From: Blattamonas nauphoetae
Taxonomy: Eukaryota; Preaxostyla; Oxymonadida
Assembly: GCA_033064195.1 (NCBI GenBank)
Contig: JARBJD010000074.1
Location: forward strand, 1-64,000
Reading direction: 5' to 3'
DNA: 64,000 nt
In this document: piece after piece, positions 38,801 to 44,972 of the stretch
Layout: the number at the start of each line of letters is the position of its first letter
Numbering within the stretch: position 1 is the first letter of the stretch
The notes under the pieces: generated by a model
The model's database searches: none
Seen by the model: only the letters and a program-made list of their open reading frames with translations
What the model was told of the DNA's origin: nothing
Position numbers and translations under genes: made by a program

Positions 38801-41800
38801 CCTTCAGAAGGTCCATGATGCCAAGTGAATCCATTGACTTCAAACGCTCACTGTTTTTGACAGTCAACGATAGATTTGAGTTTTGCTGACTCTCAATGCC
38901 AGTAAACCCGGTTTTGACTGCAGGACCAGCTGACGACGCTGTCTTCAGAATTGATATCACTGAAGGAGTGTATGAAATACGTGTGAGATTATTGCTTAAG
39001 ATGCAAATATCTTCGAAGACTTGATTTATCAGGTGGTCGACAAAATCCAATTTGGGATCAATTTCTATCCCATTTTGTGTGATGGATACAGTGAGAGTGA
39101 AAAGCGGAGGGGTGTAATTCGTTCGGAGTGGCGTCATCCAAATCTCCACATCATCAAGGAGGGTGGGTGGCAATTCACTTTCATTGAATGGAATGAAGCG
39201 AAAGGATGTCTGATGATGTGTATGGATATCAAAACTGATATCATCGCCTTTTTCAGACAGCGACATTATCTGTCGAATGGTTGATGTACGTCCATCAGGA
39301 TTCATGCAGAGTGGCGATGGCTTGAGATGGATAGACTTGTTGAATGGATGTTCAAGCAGAGGAGGAAGTCCTCCGAAAACGACATTCTCCTCTTGTGTTT
39401 TGATGAATAACTGGTATGATCTCTCTTGTTTTGATTGTCTCATTTGTTGTTGCTTTTTTGATAGTCCTTTGAAATCGTTTTGAACTAAATGGGTATTCGT
39501 TGAGTAGAGAAATTGATTTAGTTGGGAACCAAATGTTTCTTTGCGATGACGAACGAGTGCTTCTTTAGAGAGTGCGCGAATCGCTCGGATTTGATCATCC
39601 AGAGACAATCCTCCACCTTTTCTCAAGCCAGATCCCAAACTGTGCTCAAGTGAACTCTGCTCCCGATCCATTGTTTGTCGAAGTGTCTTTACATAATGCT
39701 GTATTGCCCGATCCTCACTGGGTCTTGTATTCTTCCAGACAAGAGCAGCATATCTTGTATACTGTGGCGGGAAGTCATTTTCTCCAATGGCCACAAGAGG
39801 TTTATCTGTGATAGGAAGCTCTTCATGATCATTCTGATCATCAGCTTGGGGAGGGTTGACCATTTTGTGAAGTTTTTCGTACAAACGAGAAATCTGGTCC
39901 GGTTTCCGAACTAATTCGGTCCGAAATCCAAAAAAGTCCTGAGTTTGAATTCCACTAATGAGATTGTATTCATCATGAACATCGCATGCATTGAAGTAGT
40001 TCAGAGAGGAAAAAGATGATGGTTTTGCTATATGTTGTGGAAGTCGATGCGATCCAGCTTGATTACGCTGAAAAGTTGATCCGAGATCATCCTGCTCCTC
40101 CCAGAACATGATATGCTGGAGCTGTCTTCGTCGGAGTCTCCAGACCTCTTGATTGTTTTGTTCAGTTTCCAGGTCTAGGCCTAATCTTCGGGCTAACGCA
40201 AATCCAGTGTTGCGTGCAATTAGGATGAGAGTTTCACATACCATTTTATCAACCACACGGATGAATGCTCGGACACGTTTGGATGTCTTAGCGACATCTT
40301 CTTCATTTGTTGATGTTGAACATTCTTTGAGTGCGGCTGTACATGCTTTTGTTACAATATTGGTCACATCTGAAATAAAAATGTCTAACTCTTTCCCCCT
40401 CTGAGCACGAATCTGGGCTTGAAGATGGGCGAAGAGGAGGGCTGGTGGAGCTCTTATCGAAAGTGCGGTATATGCATCTACAGGTGAGAGAAAGGCAACC
40501 GACAAAGGTGAAAAAGCAGCAGGAAGCCGAGACATTGATGAGAGAGTGATGTCTGTGGTTTCAGTTGTTGAAGATCGTTGAGAAACAGGATAATCATTTG
40601 AAAGAGATGTGATATAGATCGATTCAAAATACGTGATTTGTTCAGCTGTAAGACAACATTCTTTCACTCGTTGTAGAGCCAATAAGAGAGGTGTTGACAA
40701 GCATAGATGTTTACTGTCCAATCCAAGAAATCCTTCATCGAATACTTTCTGTGAGAGAGCTTTTTTCCAGAGTCTGAAGTATTTCGTGAGTCGAAATGAT
40801 CGAAAGAAAGGTTTCTGTGATACAATTGAATATATTTTTCGTTCGTGAATCCACTGTTGAGTCGGAATAATTTCGGATGAATTGTCGACACTGTTATAAT
40901 GCATCAACCCTTCAACCGAGAGAGTGTAATAGTCAGTGTAATCAACTTGTGACTCTGGAACAATTCTGAGTGAATACATATTCTTCTCTTTTGCTGTTCG
41001 ATCATTGCCCAAGTAGACAAAATCAAACGGTTGTTTCCCCGCTTGCCCTGCAAGAGAATGGTAAGCGATAAATGTGGTTGGCGCATTGAGATCTGCAGCC
41101 GCTAAAATCTGTTTTATATGATCTGGGATGGCAATTGCTTGTTGATGAAGAGCACGAGGTTTTGTGGGAGCGAGAAGATTGAACTGGGTTGGAGGAGGTT
41201 TTGATAACTGTCTAGATTCCTGAAAAGTTAGTTGGTTGACTGCAGTAACAAGAGTATTCGACAAGCCAGATTGTGAATGTTGATCAAAGGGTGAAGTAAA
41301 TGTCTGAATCATTCCCGTGTTAGTCAGATCTGTTGTATTCTCATATTGATCTTCTTCTCTGATTGACAGATCACTTCCATCTGCTATCGATGAGCGTCGA
41401 CTATCAGTAATAAGTGGCGGAGGGCGGTGAGTTCCACTGGTAGGTCGTGATCCGGATAGATTTCGCTTGGGAAGGGTAAAACCAATTTGACGTTTTGAAG
41501 ATGTCAGTAAATGGTCGCTTTCAACTGGTGTTGTTTGTTTTCGAAGGATACGTTGGGCTCTGACTTTTCTGGGATCTGTCCGGGTTTCGATAAACGAAGA
41601 TGAAACATCTCCTTCAGTCTTTTTGGACAGTCTGTATCCCAATTGGGTCTGAGTTCCTCCAGAGTAGACGAGCTTGTTTGCAGAAACTGTATCAGAAACC
41701 GAGGGGACGAAAAAATCCCGGGCATAGTCTTTGAGTCGATTGGATGGAAGTTCAGGCGATGCTGAGCGACGTGGAGACTGCGACTGGTTCCGAAAGCTTG

Positions 41801-42503
41801 ATTGATTTGTGATGAGAGGAGTTGGTGGCGTTTGAGGTCGAATCTGATTGTCTTCGATATCTTGAGCAACTTCGCCATGAACTTTAGTCGATTTAGATAT
41901 TCTGAGAATGGATGGTTTCTTTTGTCTTGAGTTTGATGCTGGAGGATCGGTTGGTTGTGGAAGTTGGACTTTCTGAAAACCTAATGAGATTTGAGGTGCA
42001 TTCATTCTTCCTGAGGGAATAGATGCGCGCATTGTTGAAGGATGAAGAGTGACAGATGTTGATGGACGAAGGATGAGTGATTGTTTTAGTGTCAATGGAT
42101 CAACAGTTGAATGAAGCCTATGAGAAACTGGAAGTGCATTTTTTTCTCCTGGATTTGATTGAACACGCGATTGTGTTCGGGAGTCTGTTGATTCAGTGCG
42201 GCTATTTCGCATAATTTGCGAGTTTGGGAGTTGAGTGCGAAAACTCACAATCGAACTTGAAGACCGACGAAAAAAATTGTTCCTAGGGCCAGAAGTGCGC
42301 TGTTTAGTGTTTGAAGAGATTAGTGAAGTTGGTCCAGGAATGATAGTCTCATCTGAAACTCTGGAGTCGAAGTCGATTGATTTTCTCAGAGAAAAGCGCT
42401 CAGATGGAGATAAAGGAATTCGAGAACTAACATTCATAGAATTTGGCTGTGAACGCGATCGATGTGATGGAACAACTCGAAGATCAGAAAAGTCAGCCTC
42501 CAT
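17865..42503 (-). CDS. Giant dynein heavy chain-like protein with a lost AAA1 ATPase site
   Basis: One uninterrupted frame of 8,212 residues, nearly twice the usual 4,000-4,600. The first ~500 residues are Ser/Arg-rich and look disordered. The linker is recognisable (FTRFYFLTDSEISTLV, ~residue 2140). AAA1 starts with PYGYE (~2646), but the Walker A position reads GGFSAGIIQNDTIE (~2681) and the Walker B position CIINQFL, so both are lost. AAA2 keeps VGGTASGKSSS (~3103), the NPMGIGENHLFG block and VFDG. AAA3 has DAPPVGKT (~4026); AAA4 has VGPPSSGKKSL (~4812). The stalk and microtubule-binding domain (~5340-5640) are the best-preserved part: DPRDIDEMRSY, NPPEGV-like, WASAKQLLG. AAA5 (VIFVDP, ~5810), AAA6 and a C-domain follow with long Ser-rich inserts. 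The start is the ATG 43 bp from the divergent importin gene. Active motility is unlikely. Confidence 0.85.
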   Translation of the reverse strand: MEADFSDLRVVPSHRSRSQPNSMNVSSRIPLSPSERFSLRKSIDFDSRVSDETIIPGPTSLISSNTKQRTSGPRNNFFRRSSSSIVSFRTQLPNSQIMRNSRTESTDSRTQSRVQSNPGEKNALPVSHRLHSTVDPLTLKQSLILRPSTSVTLHPSTMRASIPSGRMNAPQISLGFQKVQLPQPTDPPASNSRQKKPSILRISKSTKVHGEVAQDIEDNQIRPQTPPTPLITNQSSFRNQSQSPRRSASPELPSNRLKDYARDFFVPSVSDTVSANKLVYSGGTQTQLGYRLSKKTEGDVSSSFIETRTDPRKVRAQRILRKQTTPVESDHLLTSSKRQIGFTLPKRNLSGSRPTSGTHRPPPLITDSRRSSIADGSDLSIREEDQYENTTDLTNTGMIQTFTSPFDQHSQSGLSNTLVTAVNQLTFQESRQLSKPPPTQFNLLAPTKPRALHQQAIAIPDHIKQILAAADLNAPTTFIAYHSLAGQAGKQPFDFVYLGNDRTAKEKNMYSLRIVPESQVDYTDYYTLSVEGLMHYNSVDNSSEIIPTQQWIHERKIYSIVSQKPFFRSFRLTKYFRLWKKALSQKVFDEGFLGLDSKHLCLSTPLLLALQRVKECCLTAEQITYFESIYITSLSNDYPVSQRSSTTETTDITLSSMSRLPAAFSPLSVAFLSPVDAYTALSIRAPPALLFAHLQAQIRAQRGKELDIFISDVTNIVTKACTAALKECSTSTNEEDVAKTSKRVRAFIRVVDKMVCETLILIARNTGFALARRLGLDLETEQNNQEVWRLRRRQLQHIMFWEEQDDLGSTFQRNQAGSHRLPQHIAKPSSFSSLNYFNACDVHDEYNLISGIQTQDFFGFRTELVRKPDQISRLYEKLHKMVNPPQADDQNDHEELPITDKPLVAIGENDFPPQYTRYAALVWKNTRPSEDRAIQHYVKTLRQTMDREQSSLEHSLGSGLRKGGGLSLDDQIRAIRALSKEALVRHRKETFGSQLNQFLYSTNTHLVQNDFKGLSKKQQQMRQSKQERSYQLFIKTQEENVVFGGLPPLLEHPFNKSIHLKPSPLCMNPDGRTSTIRQIMSLSEKGDDISFDIHTHHQTSFRFIPFNESELPPTLLDDVEIWMTPLRTNYTPPLFTLTVSITQNGIEIDPKLDFVDHLINQVFEDICILSNNLTRISYTPSVISILKTASSAGPAVKTGFTGIESQQNSNLSLTVKNSERLKSMDSLGIMDLLKDVQERCHHVTKESYAMIESFRRHVEQCHTLASRYLQLDLSQFTSIPLKSMIPSAEAFRNEISRIREDYRTIANLSRIINVGCFRLDARPFVANTIPYVNTTLTAIERLIPQIVVSLCEDLATSLETHIQNLTGLVSSLPLCCSALGAYNEAINATSIIMEEHSRIMTLDNVCVDFSLPLTHLTRPERELIIQTDETTLHLMVSKSEHGKRKHEQLSKQSGPDDDDDSSDDEDNMVRYGDAPSLLLNRKKNTKHHRREDARKNELITKENERNPSWKLFYTRQQKTRTFTPSISEPSDKNTTTKPGDLKNIDNNSGEAIYLSMLRKVDTQMSRFSTTLTRFSTQKSDLIQNWVGVLDTRLKSFQTKLGVMEDDLNSTTICDLEEGLSEPNDFVYDKSVPPITFESHDIYEIPPYPLSYEPSFAHKERPEIKLQPAQVSRPDKTASTDLLPKKQVKMCFQRFYTSPRFSSFAERGRNRLDDRKVVLESLNSELLLYTEYAHLLERHPPDHEKEFLEKVQFEWKTLWRMWTLVEKWDEFAGSVEWMTLGRLKLHRLRKKLDSIDLSLNQVEAAHVKATGPGTLRRFVNLVIKVLPCLSVLTRYTLKDRHRLDICRVLGISVTNETTIGELVNSGLINHLEELNSIARTADAEYAVEAELRRLETIWSRTQFGITTSSMIHHEDFNDAKTQLNRSKAKRKGTSSNPNEELAELKIIAPTDSIITTLDDSELHVNALLTSPYSVPVIDQLKRWKIQLGSFRLIVLRITEVQSLWISMYPFFSTIGHVLNTYAASANTDTDTSSKRSKQTVLSAFQSTTGKSEQKIIIDLQASRLQFREFDSKWMELLDAIVRAPTIRYYHPAPAIVSAWRERDSTLPSNLSDILQQWITMLETAKSHLVSFFDSRRVSFTRFYFLTDSEISTLVTYGGDIQIVLPLLSKIFGGIRSFGITTKVASLAQHTAEANREKAPTTVRPPQHSDLQSAVLKPFTNRTSNFTNTIIKPSRIGDTINGVINSDGEYLALQSKIVRIVPNPDALFEDILTTSKHALKTTVREAIINFPAFHSFPGIAPTSISVPISNAPFCTSPLSSFSQLLSMPECKAETSSSSSNKLPIVSLVPDEPVHYAVIALTSDDHLKTPRSPSSSSQVPHDFKDSSSLPPTPASTSSQYHHLQWSFLSSFPLQVVLIVTDIFFWKGIDRIMELTLGSSNTPGRVLQDNIDWTTAACIESTLKALKIYRKGVQERIIWLSSHLRLSPHYPEFISQTIAASIQLELSHRDCILSLEKECVVYLEQTYQNNDQPHSTSWGASPVVIKDHWKDSEQLSDSISEHRQTLQKLKKQMVFGGFDKETIKESSLLEEFQKHLTDDDYLSLSNNVSSFSRVSQLIPLPTLYHHPRYRWEAESDSLSVCFGQYRIPYGYEFRSGLPRFPTVVHPPSPRIFNPIAEHMMAYQTGGFSAGIIQNDTIEGVVLLEDFSQMLGWFTQTLDATATIDSSTLTSYLTGLVQSPTTICIINQFLSLSISSLSIISTFISSIISNTLAQRHAFSFDVEQVDEFHPLYQLTYLPLFFTTDSNMSYQSPKYRHNTGFDFFTSYSTSLPSSLRSTFRPIALSSLSSPNIISSELIKSGFTLWSFFSPRIHTVFESAKELQANNLLRCDADFSLNRIISGLNRGAMYQSLNLQNYFIGHLERRSRWEDTLKREILAIQTLNKQKKRKKMNSAQLDQLKIIKLKEFQSEIEVMKDYLQHSFQYEKDNLLIAFYHEMRTVLSGHDLQRFLSLCLNTLSIPIEGTADHLSVDLSQFSSITFHTGYPGENVVTQVSLTNFPTISQDLDDRMRVALRTLGLSWRGTSVNTQINCSSALLSSLQNKPFAIVVGGTASGKSSSIRLLAQTLSLPQTNPIQMSGSKFQPNSILEGLHSPMQLHPFVSQQFPLVVPRAQLGQKVAIYYINPMGIGENHLFGWNDDSTIDTSSDSAFAESFITKFLEDPPNQKGEEKSNLDSSQVATNSYHPGYLSSIIAYILEDRKQYLIQREQFKVELDEYTHKMKMHTKATIRYEKYLQQSQNDPVDELSVFQSRKSIVEVVSPPGDPPTPPVPPERPLSYWIVFDGCLSDEYIERVVRLFNTSKSPQCDSYVTPIGSSSSPSQTALIQHANRFSMSSAHSFSLPDGTSLIFETDSIQSSSPSLLSKCGIVYVPNGTENGTSQEPWQQLDQSVLEPSNQSSLSISALSNAEAFSIDHPPRNIVEDPSSFDVDGSHSTHEPTVSWQSFVRSWLGLIEGEDERPFPLLPCDLTEMITEMKELDTILNDEKFKEPSSQKKLQASDSKTASLFDLNPHDTTAPRQTDGTPSFSMFLSPLDSTYPTFSGDSLAETVEAFYDEPIECSTWSDEERVINWLKLRLLGHFERVVPILLNYLNGEQSEIKEIPLFSFERFVGRTTKKTGKSRDKDQTSKELKPTHQKKSATNNVPNLPRRQWHIKSLPLPSLYGLPPPDKTGWTNDLILVENLCKILTTFFDNKGQSLGGGYVDMNVCLPSERERHRLPLKPETLFRNQGNAAPNEAMYRLPTNLYSIFSQQSQNTATINYLNMDFRKPSVMSRLVRFTDSVFILSTIWAFGGHLTGAGTRNTFSSLVLDSMRGRSTAQSDNITSLYSVSIVPKPLRLPPQEFTVTNSTQEQSIKREQTIPQKSLLSLSELKNPALLQENRLRSLIEPSHSKNQQQHSQSTSLSIYPALESFVDVTYMFVPLYDSENEDNVECDPLSVDNLVGISQTEFCRPTSVTRTLERVVAPILAGGFHILIDAPPVGKTVALKHLLHKWAKGEWGERKRQLVRGSQTTGKSKQNKLSIIEKIGYPSDYCSPSLFTLSNSSQSQLTSSDGYYPYFISSLSNVSMTIQSPFYQKLRSDGAIYDTMNVKITPQTTALGAPLSRALHGAMPIALDDMQYIDCISVEHPDSVSSTSKATTSFSFNTPSLSEWLRFITEKSLMFDFDTVQYKIIEGISIVALCTQPQLLPCEATEENASLTKPKKKTDPNQTSEQNGDAVTQIGSFGSGILRDTTQSTAPSFKNWVKRDGSWVPVFDRETWNSLLQEDEVEFLVNNGLSRRNNNIGLHTFPRRFLRHFIRFHFDPLSLEETESVIVPTLLQTVIESVQFSSVSSLDRLPKAIASLVDATVEAIQLMSVTQSSQLSYPPQLLYNLHSIVTVMKGVMLAFPLSSADTIGFPSNKAMIFELQNVQELPHQQDTVRQLGTPIQTPKTATRTPRTPKKTPNIPQSSQAPTDRSIESINQSTPEPDFKLDLLSESETIPKTQFFPTCFESPFIGLIKKPASDQKNQQQTPLLSIKPQNQRTTPSSLSLPSTLTETSIEEPRISIFESTQDSISSEILLLWCAEMFRVFGDLLTDINQRKHFVSILSNVVQVRFSSIQVVNELANLFSSDMDTFGTHPQIEEDIDDRALYEETFQEKALVEAQTVQLQPTPRNHVDKTKEDVFDGLLYGLVPLTFNPMNPTSDHVFQELPITGQLMKVSRQYNLHHVTKHIEHIISSLPSDSLHKEKQLNRILNPFVFADNFTLQSLKLSRALLLGHALVVGPPSSGKKSLSEASTKMLGWRWMEPHNSFSYQHDQFRFDLKLLMLAAGAGLRFAPENEKLRQGDSRPSSSHPQPTAKTGHLSETTKGVPKKVQKKTVSAQQKPPSTPSDPEPKEITVHDYLLPFTDGIKPVVALFNSFHLSSSSIESLKILESIASTGSYPGLFTFEEEQMIFQSVRPVMEESIVALYSQNWNNTKEQLASFEAQWKKKRRVKKIRLNMKRKKQKPKDETDLGFVFREDSENGQELDDVLNDLIDTEDEQILQDDGNGAQQDASVLQGDDEDNNDELKDEVNDLHEDEEKQYLTAITSIRLNKPDVLAFFAERVRKNLHFIISLSPHFPNDSKMGGQRVFQLSQLSEYISFAYYHLSDVIPRFLQRSSLVQIPHWEVSNLLDLTKTAITKSGGIVWLSSFEHASTMILFEEHDDNQITKPQKKTFGRYSCPNGLDGGNPTKDSDVEAMLRSIPALIVRLHLAANNFYSTHHSLQESSTSNTDFLSQRFQRRLFTPHSIVRVIRLYGFLTRNRSNYLRSKIKEWNNGVLQLQESHSHVHRLQLELKGTAPRQQQEADELAVLLKEIETEQAAASVEQENVKREEEKVLAQAAVQEELKQVADAELEHALPPLREAEDAINRMDPRDIDEMRSYNHPPEGVLLVMDAVCPVLGVDVGWASAKQLLGQRDFRQQLLQSKDSISEDTVQFLKKYIDDKGTKYTEEAISKISTAAASLCVWTKAVVKYREALKKVKPLQFTADEAMRKLDASKAELAKQQEALAQIENRLSTLQRRYTEDMQKSRKATEALLRTKQQLATATNTLKSLSEENERWVKSLNEAKLQLRILPASCLLTAVCIVYGSALDGTSRDQLFSQFITIVDSVKHKRMVFSHKEARKQVADELHEALEEMVKYSKEPGMVGGRAKRFLSAREQFNENKMSSEQNNNEDEVLEPFNFSIDNDFETDLSLCSLSYTIKELEEMLANTSDSRANSESFGNRKGHSMTFNLINELRGIRHAHLLPEWIGKGLMADRHSIESAFMAAFSPTPVIFVDPSGIASRWLRSCLPSQAYLLFAHSDKPRLSATLRACKNKGGTAIITSDTPNHIPSSFVETFEQFPQFDRADSITPMNPSDPLAFYSATNYSDVPPPLYSAHLSNLTPSDMFRMFLVFRGELSSLFLTNNFLSSASLSPNVTIVNFTPSRETMIQFFLFTLLKFIVPAFAQNILQVKLNISRISSELLQTENIILTLLATSPPTEILENPTFLSQVIDTQQNLKSLHLHMESLKQADSLFNQLIFPLKLVAEQLTYMYLVGSSHYFAKSSLFNVTRMDAISWVVEACSVLNRSVELIPLQKTITFFTSSPLTQIEQNENDQHLDASLLTSYKSSKTVPIRDGALSRYLSLVNLDSKAIDDLPLNQFAHQNRSVQGTQSKHSTGIGDEKQKALFRLDQARLYADIVDIIDHISSSSAMYQSIYQNNTSADSEQKGLSKTDLPHESEPSLSLTFSPLSSIIFAPRLLSEIVKQVYSVFITKAMKTDSFQEDLCLLGLCLELSDSLINQDIIHCFTESITSLMQSKPTSHIVPPQLLQVKTLTVHVETRYTSSIPKLGQHCFDDVLSKFDDNEYMLDDWDTWEKDSSTESLFPVSTLRHIANEARSFPVPGTPLFQESTDQTNDLRNQPLQNSSQASFSSKSLDKWQQIVKLSELIPSLASLPASIWSYKDEWAEWILQTGHEHSSFFLENEDFLEFISLDSKTAAYLLSCPSDYNDFKEDVLTKYISGVLNQKHIVDNVANYNRLSDPYFSNDDLAIPPLLPTGYFVHAQHKFLVNKKRELKNLLLQESTSARLVAEMDNISHRLDILSEYGISSSNDHETLNALPKISSYSSRSLRFQACTSSICSTKIPPLLPASVRFLLRIFFSALYPSSSTYQMLNKAINAFQTVAIGEEIGSIIRGSTIFRDAGIKQYHNHLVGPQELHHSMSGLINRSSTQSLLSISTPSLMDTQSTKLIPDPPPFPLLSGSASLNLFSPSLFSTTISSLASSSPLFIIVPPNVDVLSTIQQSSVQAKTRLFIAPPFPPYPAPSIPVIVDQLETHLSMKWGIEKLINQLKVEPVWMVINDIELAPMLIPSFLTLMRKFMNTSQTKSTSSNIDSSSLDFDDTVFKLLDYESLLSTKQPVSLGAQSGQTSSLVRKNSRPKIAESSKKKALPKLNSSINYDPSGTNTYDDFVHNDFRVIILLRHSSGSSVQSVPWGYNLFSKPHPLTDFSLLWRYLRPVTQRTARLVVKTPKSFFEILIHSLQVVFTETELILLPREYPHFFLTHSFMSWLAGSSKNVNVLLDAKAQRERRIERMKKEKVGKIDLDDILAASLESQILMEFSRHDSEKQTDRDDSHQKPRKPQTRNETGIEWKTHQKNQDVKERVFPMFQEILRRSENFSMLPFPFSFIHHDVASTILTGYLEAMPKDRPVPFSGSPTHLSKSPSSIFQTKGSLVSAQLGGSNQAASSPSAPRRTSRKPHPIQINQNLANELVRSPRSLDKKSIIQSPASKLLMNELKQKHTLNKSSTQSPNSVSKPLSSFGSPLIDGISTPPTFESRDDSGKDLTSETWFDYIFGPSVSNLISVDLHSSPLPPEEFASPENPSDPEEFDWQGNTRQIISFAFCTASTRCTSRQIVSQTVPTITPFSSRANLLAHHPSDLQGATPSDSSTPTFVPSSPVLVPNITAPQSHPSKTRLNSFITQLRISLAWIHSILVWNQQSEEQTSEFQIPSDSDLHIAQTRLQQVFLQAKLERKQMLSIRNQRKASRQNSTTIFDPLLFGSKDPLSLNGDSFLFEDDDSDSDIPLSPIGDSVQFTFPASEISYIQNEEDYVNSVILKMVHDVLWPIYITPSRNLSSNIAQKSFFANFLNFFVAHPLLVLYSTVQGPLDLGSQERFMDGFLLRHAPSENSSVSSPKITASEIAFPFFLHLLLGKSTTLDSQPILNAEFLLENTRQALNTSVQESPFSSFPMNVVLRQPSSSAFQNLLSTLFTIANSLPSRKQLDALVLPKSTIPSDLIKPNYLSLLYSLKPDKAQQVWSSKSHSTIELSILSLPEIRAYFQNEINQTQNLVRMVRQSITCFCAFLRNQLILSPRDSNILCMISNGYAPGEWEELSPSFIQSDRMSNLQNWLNSLIHRIHKLQGILCSDNTNLIVVSLTAFIDPSRFIRTLKLSMSSFLHVPVSLIRFVGIPYSLHRSSFVPPSPLPVHSLHVTLTDLHLSNAEWNSSKNTIVPKSSKRPQPMPPLLLGLQLLKPLAHGFNHAQSTSRESNVPIIHVQSETFSTLFSSNLSFFPILPFAKTVQSDPGPLKRGSSFRRNPKQSFESIQTSPTVHFVQVIHNKFTKPKHQAFGLFCETDNILTLSIPSERNLSHGFPIYLTIFPS

Positions 42504-42546
42504 CGATTAAAATGATGGTTCACTCATCAACTGTCACCCAAGTTGC
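42504..42546. promoter_or_regulatory. 43-bp divergent intergenic region (dynein / importin-alpha-like)
   Basis: The start codons of the dynein-like gene (42503, minus) and the importin-alpha-like gene (42547, plus) lie back to back with only 43 bp between them. Both promoters must overlap this region or extend into coding sequence. No TATA-like box is obvious. Confidence 0.5.
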
Positions 42547-44890
42547 ATGAATGGAGACTCAAACTTCACCATCCCTTTGAATCGATTTGGTTCTTTTAAC
42601 AATGAAGAAGAGACCGATCATTTACACAGCTTAATATCTCTCCGAACCAATCACCGAGATGCCAGAAACTTTAGAGAATTTGCAACTGTAAACGGGCAAA
42701 ATCAGACAGGAACTGTGTCAGAACTGCAATTAGAATCGGTTTTTATTCTCCTTTCCAATCGATTAATGTTCTTCTATAGGAGAAGGATCTCACGGAATTA
42801 TTCAGTACCTTTCAGCATAGTTCAGGGGAACAGCAACATGAAGCATTGAAGTTGATGAAGAAGATTCTTTCTTCTGGTTTATTTCTCCTCGTTGTATTAT
42901 TGTATTGGTTCAGAGAATGCCCCAACGAATCTCTTTGTCAGATTAGGTGGTATTGACCAGATGGTGAATTATCTTCAAACTCCACAACAGTCTCATGTCA
43001 TCCTCTGGACTCTGTGGATCCTTACAAATGTCGGTTTGATGTTTTTTCTCTTTATTTGTCAAAGCGGCCACTGGCAACTACGCCAAAGATGTTGTTGTTT
43101 CAGGAGGTCTTCCCACATTCATCATGCATACCCAATCACCATTTCCAGACATTTCAGAACAGGTTTGGTGAATCTGTGTGTCTATCAATCATATTTTAGG
43201 CCTGGTGGCTCCTCCGGAATTGCATCAATGATTCAACAGATATTTCAGAATGTATACCAAGAAACGAATTCTTTGCAGCAGTCCGCCATCATCTTTTACG
43301 AGTTTTATCTCCTGAAATCTGCCAAATTCCCACACAAATGAAACGACAAGAACTTCACTTCCAGACATGGGAACCATCCATCATTGAATGTTTTATATGT
43401 TTGTCTGGATATCTCAGAACCATTCCTCAACTAAATGATGTTCTAGATCTTCTCCCAATTCTCCTCAAGTTTCTGCCATCTCATAATAAAGAAATCCTCG
43501 TACATCTCTTGACCGTCATCGGATTTATCCTGGACCATTCAAGTGTCGAGGAAAAAAGAGCAATCCTAACTCAAACAGTGGAATTTTCCCAAAATGGACA
43601 TCCGGACTCTTTCTTCTCAGCACTCTTATTATTGACCATCGAACATCGCGACAGCTTCCAGATCGAAGTCGAAAATACTTATCTCCTGACACATATTTTA
43701 CGTCGAAATCTTGCTGCGTATCATACACACTCTGTTGAATTGTCTGATCTCTCAGAACAAGACCAAACCGAATGTCAGAAACTTTACGAGTCTTTGGACT
43801 TAGCTGGTAACTGTCTGACCAGGCTTATCACAATATTTGGCTACTTGTTTGCTCTCGAAGAATCGGACGTCACTGTTTGACTTTTTTTTGTTCACTTTGC
43901 CAGATTCTCATTCAAACCCCGGTTCTCCAAATCATCATCTCCATCTTCTCTGTTCTCATCTCGACCAACAATTCAATTGAAATGAACTCAAAAGCTGAAG
44001 ATCTTTATCGGCAATTCGTTTCCGAAATTGGCAGTTCACAACTCTCTCCTCGTTTTGTCAACCTTCGTGTCTTACACCATGCGAGCGACTATCACGATCC
44101 AAACCCTGTACCGTACCCGCCAGTGCCAAACCACTTCGAGAAGTATTATACAGTCATGGTAAAGTGGATTCCTGCCATGATGAGGAACATTGACAGGTAT
44201 TCACAACACATTTTCGGACACATTTTCTTTACACTGGGCAACTTGACAACGAACTCTTCAAAGATTAAGGAATCTCTCTTCATAGATACCTTTCCTGAGA
44301 GAGACAACGATGGAGTCTTTTTTGTCTTCCTCAGTCAGATCATTCCTTATCTCGGTCCGAAGACGTTCCATAATGTTGTCGTTTTTCTCTTCAACACCTG
44401 CTTCGATCCAAAGTATGCACTCCTTCTCGTGGACAATTACACAATCCCACAACTTGTATCTCATTTCAAACTCAAAAGATCTTCTTCAAAGCCAAATTAC
44501 TGCTCTCTTCAGAACGAAATCTTGTTCATTCCTCTCCTTCAATCAATTTTACAAGCATGTGAAACAGAATACAAGCAACAAGTCATGAATGGAGAAATAA
44601 CTGGCCTTCCTGGATATCATGAAGATGGCCATTTCCAGGGAAATCAGTTTCTTCCACAACTCCAAGATGCAGACATCATCGGGATCGTCCGGAATATTTC
44701 ATCAAATGACTTCACTCAACGAAACAGAGCCGATACGTTTCTCTCTCTCGTGGAAGCATCGTCAGGATACAAAGAAATCAAGGAGAATCCAGATCGTAAT
44801 CTTCCTCCTGTGACTCTGCCGTCATTCTACCACCTCTCCCTAGACGAACTTCCAACATCATACAGACTCGACAGTGGTGACTTTCCATGA
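42547..44890 (+). CDS. Importin-alpha-like armadillo-repeat protein
   Basis: Probable adaptor that binds nuclear localisation signals. Six exons: 42547-42738, 42780-42876, 42914-43033, 43065-43162, 43200-43874, 43904-44890; introns of 41, 37, 31, 37 and 29 nt; product 722 residues. After splicing, armadillo repeats read as in importin-alpha: LGGIDQMVNYL, LWTLWILTNVAATGNYAKDV, and SEQAWWLLRNCIND, with the Trp and Asn ladder residues used for peptide binding. A basic importin-beta-binding region is not obvious in the first 60 residues, only a weak RTNHRDARNFREF. The protein is about 190 residues longer than typical importin-alpha, mainly C-terminal of the recognisable repeats, and the later repeats are diverged. 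It could be a lineage-specific paralogue. Confidence 0.75.
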
Positions 44891-44972
44891 CAATAAACTT
44901 GCTCATCTGGCCCCATTTCACCTAGACAATCCAATTTGAATGAAGACGTGAAATGAATTGAAAAATAAGGAA

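Noticed and set aside
17865-42503. Two or more fused or adjacent genes instead of one dynein
   Set aside because: Linker, AAA1 to AAA6, stalk and C-domain follow in the canonical order in a single frame; only the spacing is expanded.
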